Shown here piece after piece: positions 33,286 to 41,096 of a stretch of DNA of 64,000 nt (positions are counted from its first letter, which is position 1; every line of letters starts with the position of its first letter). The notes beneath the pieces were generated by a model. The model had not been told where the DNA came from. It saw only the letters and a program-made list of their open reading frames with translations, and ran no database searches. The DNA comes from Hydrogenophaga sp. IBVHS1. GTDB lineage: Bacteria; Pseudomonadota; Gammaproteobacteria; Burkholderiales; Burkholderiaceae_C. The translations under genes and the position numbers were made by a program. The stretch is taken from assembly GCF_002127265.1 (NCBI RefSeq), contig NZ_NFUU01000002.1:434001-498000 (forward strand). The letters run 5' to 3'.

Positions 33286-33740
33286 TGCGCACCTTCGAGA
33301 CCCTGGCCGAGCTGGCCGCCTGCGTCGGGCAAGAGGTCGCGGTGAGCGACTGGACCGTGGTGACACAGGAACAGGTGAATCGCTTCGCCGAAGCCACCGG
33401 CGATCACCAGTGGATCCATGTGGACGTGGAACGCGCGAAGGCCGGGCCGTTTGGCGCGCCGATCGCGCACGGGTTCCTGACGCTGTCGCTGCTGCCCGCG
33501 TTTTTCGACGCCGCGCTGGATATCAAGGGTGCCCGCATGGGCGTGAACTACGGCCTGAACCGCGTGCGTTTTCCCTCTCCCGTGCCCGTGGGCAGCCGGC
33601 TGCGAGCTCGGTTGACGCTTCAGGCGGCCGAACCGATAGAACGCGACGGCTTGCAGATCACCTGGGCCGTGGTGGTGGAGCGTGAGGGAGGCGACAAACC
33701 GGCCTGCGTGGCCGAATCCATCGCGCGTCTGTATCCCTGA
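33285..33740 (+). CDS. MaoC-family (R)-hydratase
   Basis: The 151-residue single hot-dog protein contains FAEATGDHQWIHVDVERA at about residues 34-51 with the catalytic Asp40 and His45 of the PhaJ/MaoC type, followed by GPFGAPIAHGFLTLSL. Such enzymes hydrate enoyl-CoA to (R)-3-hydroxyacyl-CoA, for example for polyester or fatty acid routes. The ATG at 33285 overlaps the ParA stop by one base; a GTG at 33282 is also possible and would overlap by four. It is unlike the double hot-dog MaoC in the catabolic island. Confidence 0.9.
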   Translation: MRTFETLAELAACVGQEVAVSDWTVVTQEQVNRFAEATGDHQWIHVDVERAKAGPFGAPIAHGFLTLSLLPAFFDAALDIKGARMGVNYGLNRVRFPSPVPVGSRLRARLTLQAAEPIERDGLQITWAVVVEREGGDKPACVAESIARLYP

Positions 33741-33768
33741 AGAGGGACGCAGCGGCGGGGGGGTTTCT

Positions 33769-34092
33769 CTACTTGATGCGAACCAGCTGCTTGGGCTCGA
33801 GCCAGCCATCGAAACTCTGGATCAGCGCATTGATGCGCTCGGCGGCAATGGACTGGTTGTGCTGCTGGGAAATGATCTGGAAGGCGTCGTTGCGCAGCAT
33901 CCAGAGTTCCTGCGCGGTCCGGGCCTGATCGATCTTGGTGCGCAGGCGTTGTGCGGCCTGGGCCGTGCAGTCCGCGATGCTGCGCATCAACTGATTGCGG
34001 ATCATGGCCAGGTCTTTCAGACTGGCCGACCGGGTTGAGCGCTGATGCGGCGCCGAGTTCACCCCGAAGATCCGGGCAAGAGAAGTAATCAA
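33769..34092 (-). CDS. Small hypothetical protein, TTG start
   Basis: The open frame extends to 34245, but the best start is the TTG at 34092, with GGAG 6 bases upstream, giving 107 residues beginning MITSLARIFGVNSAPHQRST. The protein is polar and helical, with IRNQLMRSIADCTAQAAQRL and LRNDAFQIISQQHNQSIAAE forming likely coiled or bundled helices, and no membrane segment. I do not recognise a family. It stands alone between the MaoC gene (convergent) and trmL (upstream, same strand, 149 bp away). Confidence 0.6.
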   Translation of the reverse strand: MITSLARIFGVNSAPHQRSTRSASLKDLAMIRNQLMRSIADCTAQAAQRLRTKIDQARTAQELWMLRNDAFQIISQQHNQSIAAERINALIQSFDGWLEPKQLVRIK

Positions 34093-34241
34093 TGTGGTCT
34101 CCGTGCAGCCCGCAGGTTGGCGGTTAGCTGGTCGGGCGATGCCATTGGATGATCGGCATGGCCTGTAACAGGCTGCAGGCGCGATGTTGCGCGTTTCGCG
34201 GGCGTTGTGAAGCAGGCTCCCCCGCACCCGCGTGACCTGCA

Positions 34242-34715
34242 TCACGGAACCGGTCGGGAAAATTGAATCTGGCGCCAGGCCTCGTACACCGTGACCGCCA
34301 CGGCATTCGACAGGTTGAGGCTGCGCTGGCCTTCCACCATGGGCAGGCGAAGCCGCTGCGGGGCGGGAAACGTTTCGCGCAGGGCTTCGGGCAGGCCACG
34401 GGTTTCGGAGCCGAACACCAGCCAGTCGCCCGCGGCGAAGGCGTTGTCGAACATGCTGTGGCTGCCGCGCGTGGTGAAGGCGAACAGGCGCTGCGGATCG
34501 GGCGACTCGGCCTTCAGGAAGGTCGCCCAGTCGGCGTGGCGGCGCACATCGGCGTACTCGTGGTAGTCCAGTCCGGCGCGGCGCATGTGTCGGTCGTCCA
34601 TCGAAAAACCCAGCGGCTCGATCAGATGCAAGGTGCAGCCGGTGTTCGCACTGAGGCGAATCACATTGCCGGTGTTGGGCGGAATCTCGGGTTCAACGAG
34701 GACGATGTGGAACAT
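34242..34715 (-). CDS. trmL: tRNA (cytidine(34)-2'-O)-methyltransferase TrmL
   Basis: The 157-residue SPOUT methyltransferase has the three knot motifs: PEIPPNTGNVIRL, FGSETRGLP at residues 101-109 and RSLNLSNAVAV at 131-141. Length and motifs match TrmL (about 157 residues), which methylates the wobble base of tRNA-Leu (CAA and UAA isoacceptors in E. coli). A tRNA-Leu(CAA) gene is in this window at 53.1 kb. It stands as a single gene, 42 bp after the comF stop on the same strand. Confidence 0.95.
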   Translation of the reverse strand: MFHIVLVEPEIPPNTGNVIRLSANTGCTLHLIEPLGFSMDDRHMRRAGLDYHEYADVRRHADWATFLKAESPDPQRLFAFTTRGSHSMFDNAFAAGDWLVFGSETRGLPEALRETFPAPQRLRLPMVEGQRSLNLSNAVAVTVYEAWRQIQFSRPVP

Positions 34716-34757
34716 GGCACGGACGGTGGTGTGGGCAGCGACTGTACCTCGGGCGGG

Positions 34758-35495
34758 TCAGTCGGGCGGCGGCGTTCTTGCGAACACCAGGGCGCTCACC
34801 CGTGCCGCACCGGCCTGCAGCAGCGCCTGCGCGCCGGCGTGCAGCGTGGCACCGGTGGTGGTCACGTCGTCCACCAGCAGCACGTGGGCAGCGCGAATGT
34901 GAGCCACGCGATCGGGGTGCGCGGCGAACACCCCGCGCAGGTTCTGCAGGCGCTGTTCGCGCGAGAGGCTGTGCTGGTCCGGCGCTTCGACCAACCGCAC
35001 CAGCGCGTCCGGGCTGGCCAGGGCGGGCAGGGCCATGCCTTGCAACCGGGCCTGCTGTTGCACAGCCTTCACCAGCTCCCAGGCCTGGTTGTAGCCGCGT
35101 TCGGCCAGCCGGGTGGACGTGAGCGGCACCGGCACCACCAGCCCGCACTGCGTCAGCAGGTCGCGCGCGTGCGCCGACTGCAGCATTCGTTGTGCGAAGG
35201 GGGTGGCCCAGCCCGGTTCGCCGCGAAACTTGAAGCGCGCGATCAGGCGGTCCCAGGGATAGGTGTAGTCCACCGCGGCGGCGCAGGCCTGCAGCGGCTG
35301 CGGTTCGATGCGCGTCAGGCAGGCGCCGCAGCGGGAGAGGCCTTCGGGCACCGGTGCAGCGCAGCCCCTGCATCGCGCTGCTGGCCCGGCAAAGCGCCGG
35401 GCGCAGTTTTCGCACACCGGGCGTGTGGGCCACCCGCCGCACACCTGGCAAATGCCCGGGAGAGGTTGCAGCAGGGTGCGCCAGGTGGAGAGCAT
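34758..35495 (-). CDS. comF: ComF family protein
   Basis: The 245-residue protein has the ComF layout: an N-terminal zinc finger with CQVC, CENC, CRGC and CGAC pairs in the first 60 residues, then a phosphoribosyltransferase fold with VLLVDDVTTTGATL at residues 205-218 as the PRPP loop. ComF is needed for natural DNA uptake in several bacteria, in the cytoplasm. The ATG at 35495 opens with MLSTWRTLLQPLPG. The longer frame upstream is a shadow of the divergent BioC-like gene. Confidence 0.92.
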   Translation of the reverse strand: MLSTWRTLLQPLPGICQVCGGWPTRPVCENCARRFAGPAARCRGCAAPVPEGLSRCGACLTRIEPQPLQACAAAVDYTYPWDRLIARFKFRGEPGWATPFAQRMLQSAHARDLLTQCGLVVPVPLTSTRLAERGYNQAWELVKAVQQQARLQGMALPALASPDALVRLVEAPDQHSLSREQRLQNLRGVFAAHPDRVAHIRAAHVLLVDDVTTTGATLHAGAQALLQAGAARVSALVFARTPPPD

Positions 35496-35549
35496 GGGGC
35501 GCCAATATACTGGGCCGCTTTTCCCAGTACTCCCCCACAGGCCCCCCGA

Positions 35550-36458
35550 TTGAATCCGTCTCCCGTTCCCGAAACCGCCGTGCCCGGGCTGGATCCGGTT
35601 GCCGCGCTGCGCTGGCGGCGGCACCCTCGAAGCGAAAGCCCCTGGTTGCACGAAGAGGTGGCCACGCGCATGGCCGAACGGCTGCAATGGTTCCGCGAGC
35701 AACCCGCCAGCTGGTTGCACTGGGAGCCAGTGGCTGGCGGCCTGCGGGCGCACCGGAATTTGCGCGGCCTGTTGGCAGAAGCCCGCTGCTTCGTGGCGGC
35801 CGAGCGACTGCAGGACGCGCTCGAGGCCACGCGCGAAAACGCCGGACCAGCCTGGAATCCTCTCAAGTGGGGACGAGACAAAGGCGCCCAGCCCGCCGAT
35901 GCGCAGACCCGGGTGCGCATGGTCTGGGCCAACATGCTGCTGCACATGGAGCCGCGCCCACAGACGCTGATCCAGCGCTGGAACGCGCACATCGAGACCA
36001 ATGGCTTCCTCATGTTCTCCTGCCTGGGTCCGGACAGCCTGCGCGAACTTCGGCCGGTGTACGCCAGGCACGGCTGGCCGGCGCCCGCACACGCCTTCAC
36101 CGACATGCACGACTGGGGCGACATGCTGGTGCACAGCGGTTTCGCCGAGCCGGTGATGGACATGGAGCGCATCACGCTGTCTTACAGCGGGGCTGAGCCC
36201 CTGCTCAAGGAATTGGGGGAACTCGGGCGCAACCTGAGCACCGATCGCTTCCCGGCCTGCCGTTCGCGCGCCTGGCGAGAGCGCCTGTGCGAGGCCATCG
36301 AAGCCGAGCTACCCCGAGCGCCCGACGGGCGGTTGTTACTGACCTTCGAAGTCATCTACGGCCACGCCTTCAAGCCCGTGCCCCGCGTGGCACTTGGCCC
36401 CTCAACGACAGTGCCTGTGGACGACATGCGTGCCATGTTGCGAAATCCGCGCCGCTGA
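35550..36458 (+). CDS. BioC-like protein without the SAM motif
   Basis: The 302-residue frame starts at TTG (35550) or possibly at the GTG 29 bases further; no ATG is available before the conserved part. It aligns by eye to BioC methyltransferases of betaproteobacteria: LHEEVATRMAERLQ, then ANMLLHMEPRPQTLIQRWNA and GFLMFSCLGPDSLRELRPVY. In BioC, the Gly-rich SAM site (LDLGCGTG) should stand about 25 residues after that first segment. Here the sequence is SWLHWEPVAGGLRAHRNLRG, so motif I is missing. It may be inactive as a methyltransferase or have another role. It is divergent from comF, 54 bp apart. Confidence 0.75.
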   Translation: MNPSPVPETAVPGLDPVAALRWRRHPRSESPWLHEEVATRMAERLQWFREQPASWLHWEPVAGGLRAHRNLRGLLAEARCFVAAERLQDALEATRENAGPAWNPLKWGRDKGAQPADAQTRVRMVWANMLLHMEPRPQTLIQRWNAHIETNGFLMFSCLGPDSLRELRPVYARHGWPAPAHAFTDMHDWGDMLVHSGFAEPVMDMERITLSYSGAEPLLKELGELGRNLSTDRFPACRSRAWRERLCEAIEAELPRAPDGRLLLTFEVIYGHAFKPVPRVALGPSTTVPVDDMRAMLRNPRR

Positions 36459-36608
36459 TTCCATCCCATCGCACTCGGATGTGCTGGTACTGCCCGGGGC
36501 AGCGGGTGAGCGCCGCTACAATCTGCGGTTGTCGTTTCGTCAAGGGCATCTTCCCTGCATCGGCGCGTCGGCCTTTGGGTCGGCGGCAGCTTGAATCGGT
36601 GGTGGTTG

Positions 36609-37091
36609 GTGAGCCATACCTGCAGCGTCTATCGCTTCGCGACTCAGTCTGAGCAAGGCATGGAGTGGTCGCTCAAGCGCAACTGTTCGGTCACACCCGC
36701 TCAGCTGGGCTGGCTTTACGCCTCGCTGTGTGTGGTGTCGCTGGGTGTCGCGGCGGGTTTCTGGTCGCAGGGCGCCACGCTGGTGCTGCCTTTTGCGTTG
36801 CTGGAACTGGTGGCCGTGGGGTCGGCTTTCCTGCTGTACGCCCGCCACGCCACCGACCGCGAGCGCATCCACTTGTTGGAAGGCCAGCTGGTGGTGGAGC
36901 AGGAGACGGCGGGCAGGATCAAGCGGAGCGAGTTTGCCCGCGAGTGGGTGCGGGTGGAGCCGCGAGGGGATGCCGGTCAGTTGATCGAAGTCCGGGTTGG
37001 AGGCCAGTCGGTGCGAGTCGGGCGCTACCTTCGCTCCGATCTTCGGCCGGCGCTGGCGAGGGAAATCCGCCTGGCCTTGCGCGGAGTGTGA
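36609..37091 (+). CDS. DUF2244 membrane protein
   Basis: The 160-residue protein has two membrane helices (about residues 32-72, LYASLCVVSLGVAAGFW and TLVLPFALLELVAVGSAFLL) followed by a soluble domain ending LRPALAREIRLAL. This is the DUF2244 pattern; such genes often lie just before cytochrome oxidase operons, as here (coxB is 95 bp downstream). No function is established. The start is uncertain: GTG at 36609, TTG at 36591 or ATG at 36660; I chose 36609 because it gives the typical length before the first helix, though no good ribosome site is seen. Confidence 0.8.
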   Translation: MSHTCSVYRFATQSEQGMEWSLKRNCSVTPAQLGWLYASLCVVSLGVAAGFWSQGATLVLPFALLELVAVGSAFLLYARHATDRERIHLLEGQLVVEQETAGRIKRSEFAREWVRVEPRGDAGQLIEVRVGGQSVRVGRYLRSDLRPALAREIRLALRGV

Positions 37092-37149
37092 CGTTTGCGT
37101 TGGGTGGGGTTTCGATGGGCGAGCCCGGGAAAATTTGTTCTAATCGGCA

Positions 37150-37163
37150 TTGATATAAATCAA
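37150..37163. promoter_or_regulatory. FNR/ANR-type site before coxB
   Basis: TTGATATAAATCAA matches the FNR/ANR consensus TTGAT-N4-ATCAA in all ten fixed bases. It ends 23 bases before the GTG of coxB. A site so near the start codon would more likely overlap or follow the promoter, so repression of the aa3 oxidase when oxygen is low is the simplest reading (inference). Confidence 0.7.
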
Positions 37164-37186
37164 TACTTATATTTGAGGCGCTTAAA

Positions 37187-38389
37187 GTGAGTACGACGAA
37201 GAAAACGGTGCATTCCCTGCGAAATCGGTGGTCCGCGCTTCGCGCAGCTGGTGCCTCCCTGGTGCTGGGCGTTGGTGCCTGGACCTCGGTGGCGGCCCAA
37301 GTGAAGGACCTGCCGGGCGGCCCGGCGGTCAATCAGCTGAACTTCCACCCCCCGGTGACCCGCATCGCAGTGGAACAGCACTGGTTGCACTGGTTCATGA
37401 TGGTTCTTTGCGCCGTCATCTTCGTCATCGTCTTCGGCGTGATGTTCTATTCCATCCTGAAGCACCGCAAGTCGGTCGGCCACAAGTCGCAGGCCCTGGC
37501 CGAGCCGATCTGGGTGGAGCTGGGCTGGACCATCGTCCCCCTGCTCATCGTCATCGGCATGGCGCTGCCCGCCACCAAGGTGCTGGTGGCCCAGAAAGAC
37601 ACCACCAACAGCGACCTCACCATCAAGGCCACGGGCATGCAGTGGAAGTGGGGCTACGACTACATCAAGGGTGAAGGCGAGGGCATCGGCTTCGTCTCCA
37701 CGCTGGACAACAGCCACCGCGTCATGTCCAACAGCGGCAAGCCCGAGGCCACCGACGACTACCTGCTCAAGGTCGACAACCCGCTCGTGGTGCCAGTGGA
37801 CCGCAAGGTTCGCATCATCACCACCGCCAACGACGTGATTCACGCCTGGATGGTGCCGGCCTTCGGCGTCAAGCAGGACGCCATCCCTGGCTTCGTGCGC
37901 GACACCTGGTTCCGCGCCGAAAAGACCGGCGATTTCTACGGCCAGTGCGCCGAGCTCTGCGGCAAGGAGCACGCCTACATGCCCATCCACGTGAAGGTGG
38001 TGACGGCCGAGCAGTACACCGCCTGGGTGACCGAGCGCCAGAAGGCCATGGCCGCTGCGGCCGACGATCCCAGCAAGGTCTGGACGCTCACCGACCTCGT
38101 CAAGCGCGGCGAGTCGGTCTATGCCGCCAATTGCGCTGCCTGCCACCAGGCCAATGGCAAGGGCGCTGGCCCCATCAAGCCGCTGGACGGCTCGGCCATC
38201 GTGACCGATGCCGACCACCTCAAGATGACCACCGTGATGCTCAACGGCGCCGCTGGTGGTGCCATGCCGGCCTGGAAGCAGCTCTCGGACACCGAGCTGG
38301 CAGCGGTCATGACCTTCGCCAAGAACAGCTGGTCGAACAAGACCGAAAAGATCGTTCAGCCCGCCGAAGTGCAGGCCGCCCGCAAGTGA
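37187..38389 (+). CDS. coxB: Cytochrome c oxidase subunit II with fused cytochrome c
   Basis: The 400-residue subunit starts at GTG with GAGG upstream. It has an N-terminal signal/anchor, two membrane helices at about residues 65-90 and 107-128, then the CuA domain with His219, Cys254, Cys258, His262 and Met265 (CAELCGKEHAYM). A C-terminal cytochrome c follows, with CAACH at residues 316-320 and a Met in GGAMPAW. It accepts electrons from cytochrome c and passes them through CuA to subunit I. The fused haem domain makes it a caa3-type subunit. It leads the cox operon and has the FNR-type site just upstream. Confidence 0.97.
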   Translation: MSTTKKTVHSLRNRWSALRAAGASLVLGVGAWTSVAAQVKDLPGGPAVNQLNFHPPVTRIAVEQHWLHWFMMVLCAVIFVIVFGVMFYSILKHRKSVGHKSQALAEPIWVELGWTIVPLLIVIGMALPATKVLVAQKDTTNSDLTIKATGMQWKWGYDYIKGEGEGIGFVSTLDNSHRVMSNSGKPEATDDYLLKVDNPLVVPVDRKVRIITTANDVIHAWMVPAFGVKQDAIPGFVRDTWFRAEKTGDFYGQCAELCGKEHAYMPIHVKVVTAEQYTAWVTERQKAMAAAADDPSKVWTLTDLVKRGESVYAANCAACHQANGKGAGPIKPLDGSAIVTDADHLKMTTVMLNGAAGGAMPAWKQLSDTELAAVMTFAKNSWSNKTEKIVQPAEVQAARK

Positions 38390-38426
38390 TCCGTCTGGCT
38401 GAATAACTAGAGTCTCAAAGGAATCG

Positions 38427-40055
38427 ATGATGAGTGCAGTTCTTGACCACCACGACGCGCACGGCCACGACCACGATCACGACCACCACGCCCCTTCGGG
38501 CTGGCGTCGCTGGGTCTACGCCACCAATCACAAAGACATCGGCACGCTGTACCTGCTGTTCGCCTTCACCATGCTCATGGTGGGCGGCGTGCTCGCGCTG
38601 CTGATCCGTGCCGAGCTGTTCCAGCCTGGCCTGCAACTGGTCAACCCCGGGCTGTTCAACCAGCTCACCACCATGCACGGCCTGATCATGGTGTTCGGCG
38701 CCATCATGCCGGCCTTCGTGGGTTTTGCGAACTGGATGATCCCGCTGCAGATCGGGGCCGGCGACATGGCTTTTGCCCGCATGAACAACTTCAGCTTCTG
38801 GCTGATGATTCCGGCGGCCATCATGCTGGTGGCGTCGTTCTTCATGCCCGGTGGTGCTCCCGCCGCCGGCTGGACGCTGTACGCGCCGCTGACCCTGCAG
38901 ATGGGCCCCAGCATGGACGCCGGCATCTTTGCCATGCACATCCTGGGCGCCTCGTCCATCATGGGTTCGATCAACATCATCGTCACCATCCTGAACATGC
39001 GCGCACCCGGCATGACGCTGATGAAGATGCCCATGTTCTGCTGGACCTGGCTGATCACCGCCTACCTGCTGATCGCCGTGATGCCCGTGCTGGCTGGCGC
39101 CATCACCATGACGCTGACCGACCGCCACTTCGGCACCAGTTTCTTCAACCCCGCTGGCGGCGGCGACCCGGTGATGTACCAGCACATCTTCTGGTTCTTC
39201 GGCCACCCCGAGGTCTACATCATGATCCTGCCGGCCTTCGGCATCGTCAGCCAGGTAGTGCCCGCCTTCGCGCGCAAGAAGCTGTTCGGCTACGCCTCCA
39301 TGGTGTACGCCACCGGCTCCATCGCCATTCTGAGCTTCGTCGTGTGGGCACACCACATGTTCACCACCGGCATGCCGGTGACGGGCCAGCTGTTCTTCAT
39401 GTACTCCACCATGCTGATTGCCGTGCCCACGGGCGTGAAGATCTTCAACTGGATCGCGACCATGTGGAAGGGCTCCATGACCTTCGAGACGCCCATGCTG
39501 TGGGCCGTGGGCTTCATCTTCGTGTTCACCATCGGCGGCTTCACCGGTCTGATCCTGTCGGTCGCACCGATCGACATCCAGATGCAGGACACCTACTACG
39601 TGGTGGCGCACTTCCACTACGTGCTGGTCGCTGGCTCGCTGTTTGCCATGTTTGCCGGCATCTATTACTGGCTGCCCAAGTGGACCGGCGTGATGTACAA
39701 GGAATCGCGCGGCAAGATCCACTTCTGGTGGTCGATGATCTCGTTCAACGTCACCTTCTTCCCGATGCACTTCCTGGGTCTGGCCGGCATGCCGCGCCGC
39801 TATGCCGACTACCCGATGCAGTTCGCCGACTTCAACGCCATTGCTTCGGTGGGCGCCTTTGGCTTCGGCATCGCGCAGGTGTACTTCTTCCTCTTCGTCG
39901 CATTGCCCGCCATGCGCGGCCAGGGCGAGAAGGCTTCACAGAAGCCCTGGGAAGGCGCTGAAGGCCTGGAATGGGAAGTGCCTTCGCCGGCTCCTTTCCA
40001 CACGTTCGAGAACCCGCCCAAGCTGGACGCCACCGCCACCCGCGTGATCGGCTGA
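38427..40055 (+). CDS. coxA: Cytochrome c oxidase subunit I
   Basis: The 542-residue subunit I has 12 membrane helices and all metal ligands of the aa3 haem-copper oxidase family: TTMHGLIMVFG (haem a His), WFFGHPEVYIMI (CuB His cross-linked to Tyr), the HHMFTTG pair and HFHYVLV (haem a3 and haem a His). It reduces oxygen to water while pumping protons at the inner membrane. A His/Asp cluster (HDAHGHDHDHDHH) sits at residues 8-20, ahead of the first helix, and may bind metal or be neutral. ATG-ATG follows AAAGGAATCG. Confidence 0.98.
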   Translation: MMSAVLDHHDAHGHDHDHDHHAPSGWRRWVYATNHKDIGTLYLLFAFTMLMVGGVLALLIRAELFQPGLQLVNPGLFNQLTTMHGLIMVFGAIMPAFVGFANWMIPLQIGAGDMAFARMNNFSFWLMIPAAIMLVASFFMPGGAPAAGWTLYAPLTLQMGPSMDAGIFAMHILGASSIMGSINIIVTILNMRAPGMTLMKMPMFCWTWLITAYLLIAVMPVLAGAITMTLTDRHFGTSFFNPAGGGDPVMYQHIFWFFGHPEVYIMILPAFGIVSQVVPAFARKKLFGYASMVYATGSIAILSFVVWAHHMFTTGMPVTGQLFFMYSTMLIAVPTGVKIFNWIATMWKGSMTFETPMLWAVGFIFVFTIGGFTGLILSVAPIDIQMQDTYYVVAHFHYVLVAGSLFAMFAGIYYWLPKWTGVMYKESRGKIHFWWSMISFNVTFFPMHFLGLAGMPRRYADYPMQFADFNAIASVGAFGFGIAQVYFFLFVALPAMRGQGEKASQKPWEGAEGLEWEVPSPAPFHTFENPPKLDATATRVIG

Positions 40056-40071
40056 TTTGAAGGTGATGGAC

Positions 40072-40185
40072 ATGACGACATCCGAACAGAAGAAGAACAA
40101 CCGCCGCCTGGGCCTGATCCTGGCCTCGGTGGCTGTGGTGTTCTTCTTCGGCTTCGTGGGCAAGCGGTTCCTGCTGGGTTTCTGA
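40072..40185 (+). CDS. Cytochrome oxidase small assembly protein (37 aa)
   Basis: Between coxA and ctaG a short gene encodes 37 residues: MTTSEQKKNNRRLG, one membrane helix (about LILASVAVVFFFGFVG) and KRFLLGF. This single-helix protein is a common, short member of cox operons in Burkholderiales, annotated elsewhere as a cytochrome oxidase small assembly protein; how it works is not established. The ATG at 40072 has GAAGG 8 bases upstream and is preferred to ATG 40066 and GTG 40063 in the same frame. It lies 16 bp after coxA and 22 bp before ctaG. Confidence 0.85.
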   Translation: MTTSEQKKNNRRLGLILASVAVVFFFGFVGKRFLLGF

Positions 40186-40207
40186 CCCGACGAACTGGAC
40201 ACATTCC

Positions 40208-40825
40208 GTGGCACTTCAGCGCGAAAACCTCAAGATGGTGGCCAAGCTCAGCGTGATCGCGCTGGGCATGTTCGCCTTTGGCTACGCGCTGGTGCCCATT
40301 TACCGCCACATCTGCGAGGCCCTGGGCATCAATGTGCTGGCGGTGTCCGAACTGCGGGTGCCCGGCGCGGCGCCCTCCAGCATGCCCGCGAACTCCCAGG
40401 TGGACCGCACACGCACCATCACCGTGGAGTTCGATGTGAATGCCCGGGGTCCCTGGCATTTCAAGCCGGCAGTCCGGTCGTTGCAGGTGCACCCCGGTGA
40501 GCTCACCACGGTGATGTACGAATTCCAGAACATCCAGAACCGCACCATGGCCGCGCAGGCCATCCCCAGCTACGCGCCGAAACAGGCTGCGGCCCATTTC
40601 AACAAGCTGGAGTGCTTCTGTTTCACCCAGTACACGCTTCAGCCCGGTGAAAAGAAGGAATGGCCAGTGGCCTTCGTGATCGACCCGCGGCTGTCGAAAG
40701 ACGTGAGCACCATCACCTTGTCCTACACCTTCTTCGAAGTGGGCGGCAAGGTGCCCGACGCGCCCAAGGACGAGATGCCGCAGGCCTTGAGCCCGGTGAT
40801 CGTCAAACCGGTGGGAGCGGTATGA
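40208..40825 (+). CDS. ctaG: Cytochrome c oxidase copper assembly protein CtaG/Cox11
   Basis: The 205-residue protein starts at GTG. One membrane helix at about residues 12-32 is followed by a periplasmic immunoglobulin-like domain with the copper-binding CFCF (Cys136 and Cys138) and CPV-like TQYTLQPGEKKEWPVAF. Cox11 delivers copper to CuB of subunit I. It overlaps the DUF2970 gene by 4 bp (ATGA) and lies inside the cox operon. Confidence 0.95.
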   Translation: MALQRENLKMVAKLSVIALGMFAFGYALVPIYRHICEALGINVLAVSELRVPGAAPSSMPANSQVDRTRTITVEFDVNARGPWHFKPAVRSLQVHPGELTTVMYEFQNIQNRTMAAQAIPSYAPKQAAAHFNKLECFCFTQYTLQPGEKKEWPVAFVIDPRLSKDVSTITLSYTFFEVGGKVPDAPKDEMPQALSPVIVKPVGAV

Positions 40826-41028
40826 AAACCCCCGTTCATCGACGCAAAGGTTCGTTCCTCGGCACCGTCAGGGCGGTGCTGTGGGGTTTTCTGGGGGTGC
40901 GGCGTAACGCCGACTACCAGGACGACATCGCCAAGCTCAACCCGTTGCACCTGATCGCAGTGGGCCTGGGCATGGCGGCGCTCTTTGTGCTGGGCCTCAT
41001 CCTGCTGGTGAACTGGGTGGCCGGCTGA
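40822..41028 (+). CDS. DUF2970 small membrane protein
   Basis: The 68-residue protein has a basic N-terminus (MKTPVHRRKGSFLGTVRAV), the RRNADYQDDIAKLNPLHLI stretch typical of DUF2970, and one membrane helix (about residues 45-66). Start and previous stop overlap (ATGA), so it is coupled to ctaG. The family occurs within cox operons of betaproteobacteria; the role is unknown but probably in oxidase assembly or stability. Confidence 0.88.
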   Translation: MKTPVHRRKGSFLGTVRAVLWGFLGVRRNADYQDDIAKLNPLHLIAVGLGMAALFVLGLILLVNWVAG

Positions 41029-41096
41029 GGTCAGCGAAGCGCCGATTTTTTTGATTTCTAGACATTGATACAAGCGAAAGCAATACAGGAGTGAGC

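Noticed and set aside
41041..41096. TTGAT half-sites before coxC as a second FNR box
   Set aside because: The halves are not spaced by four bases and do not face each other.
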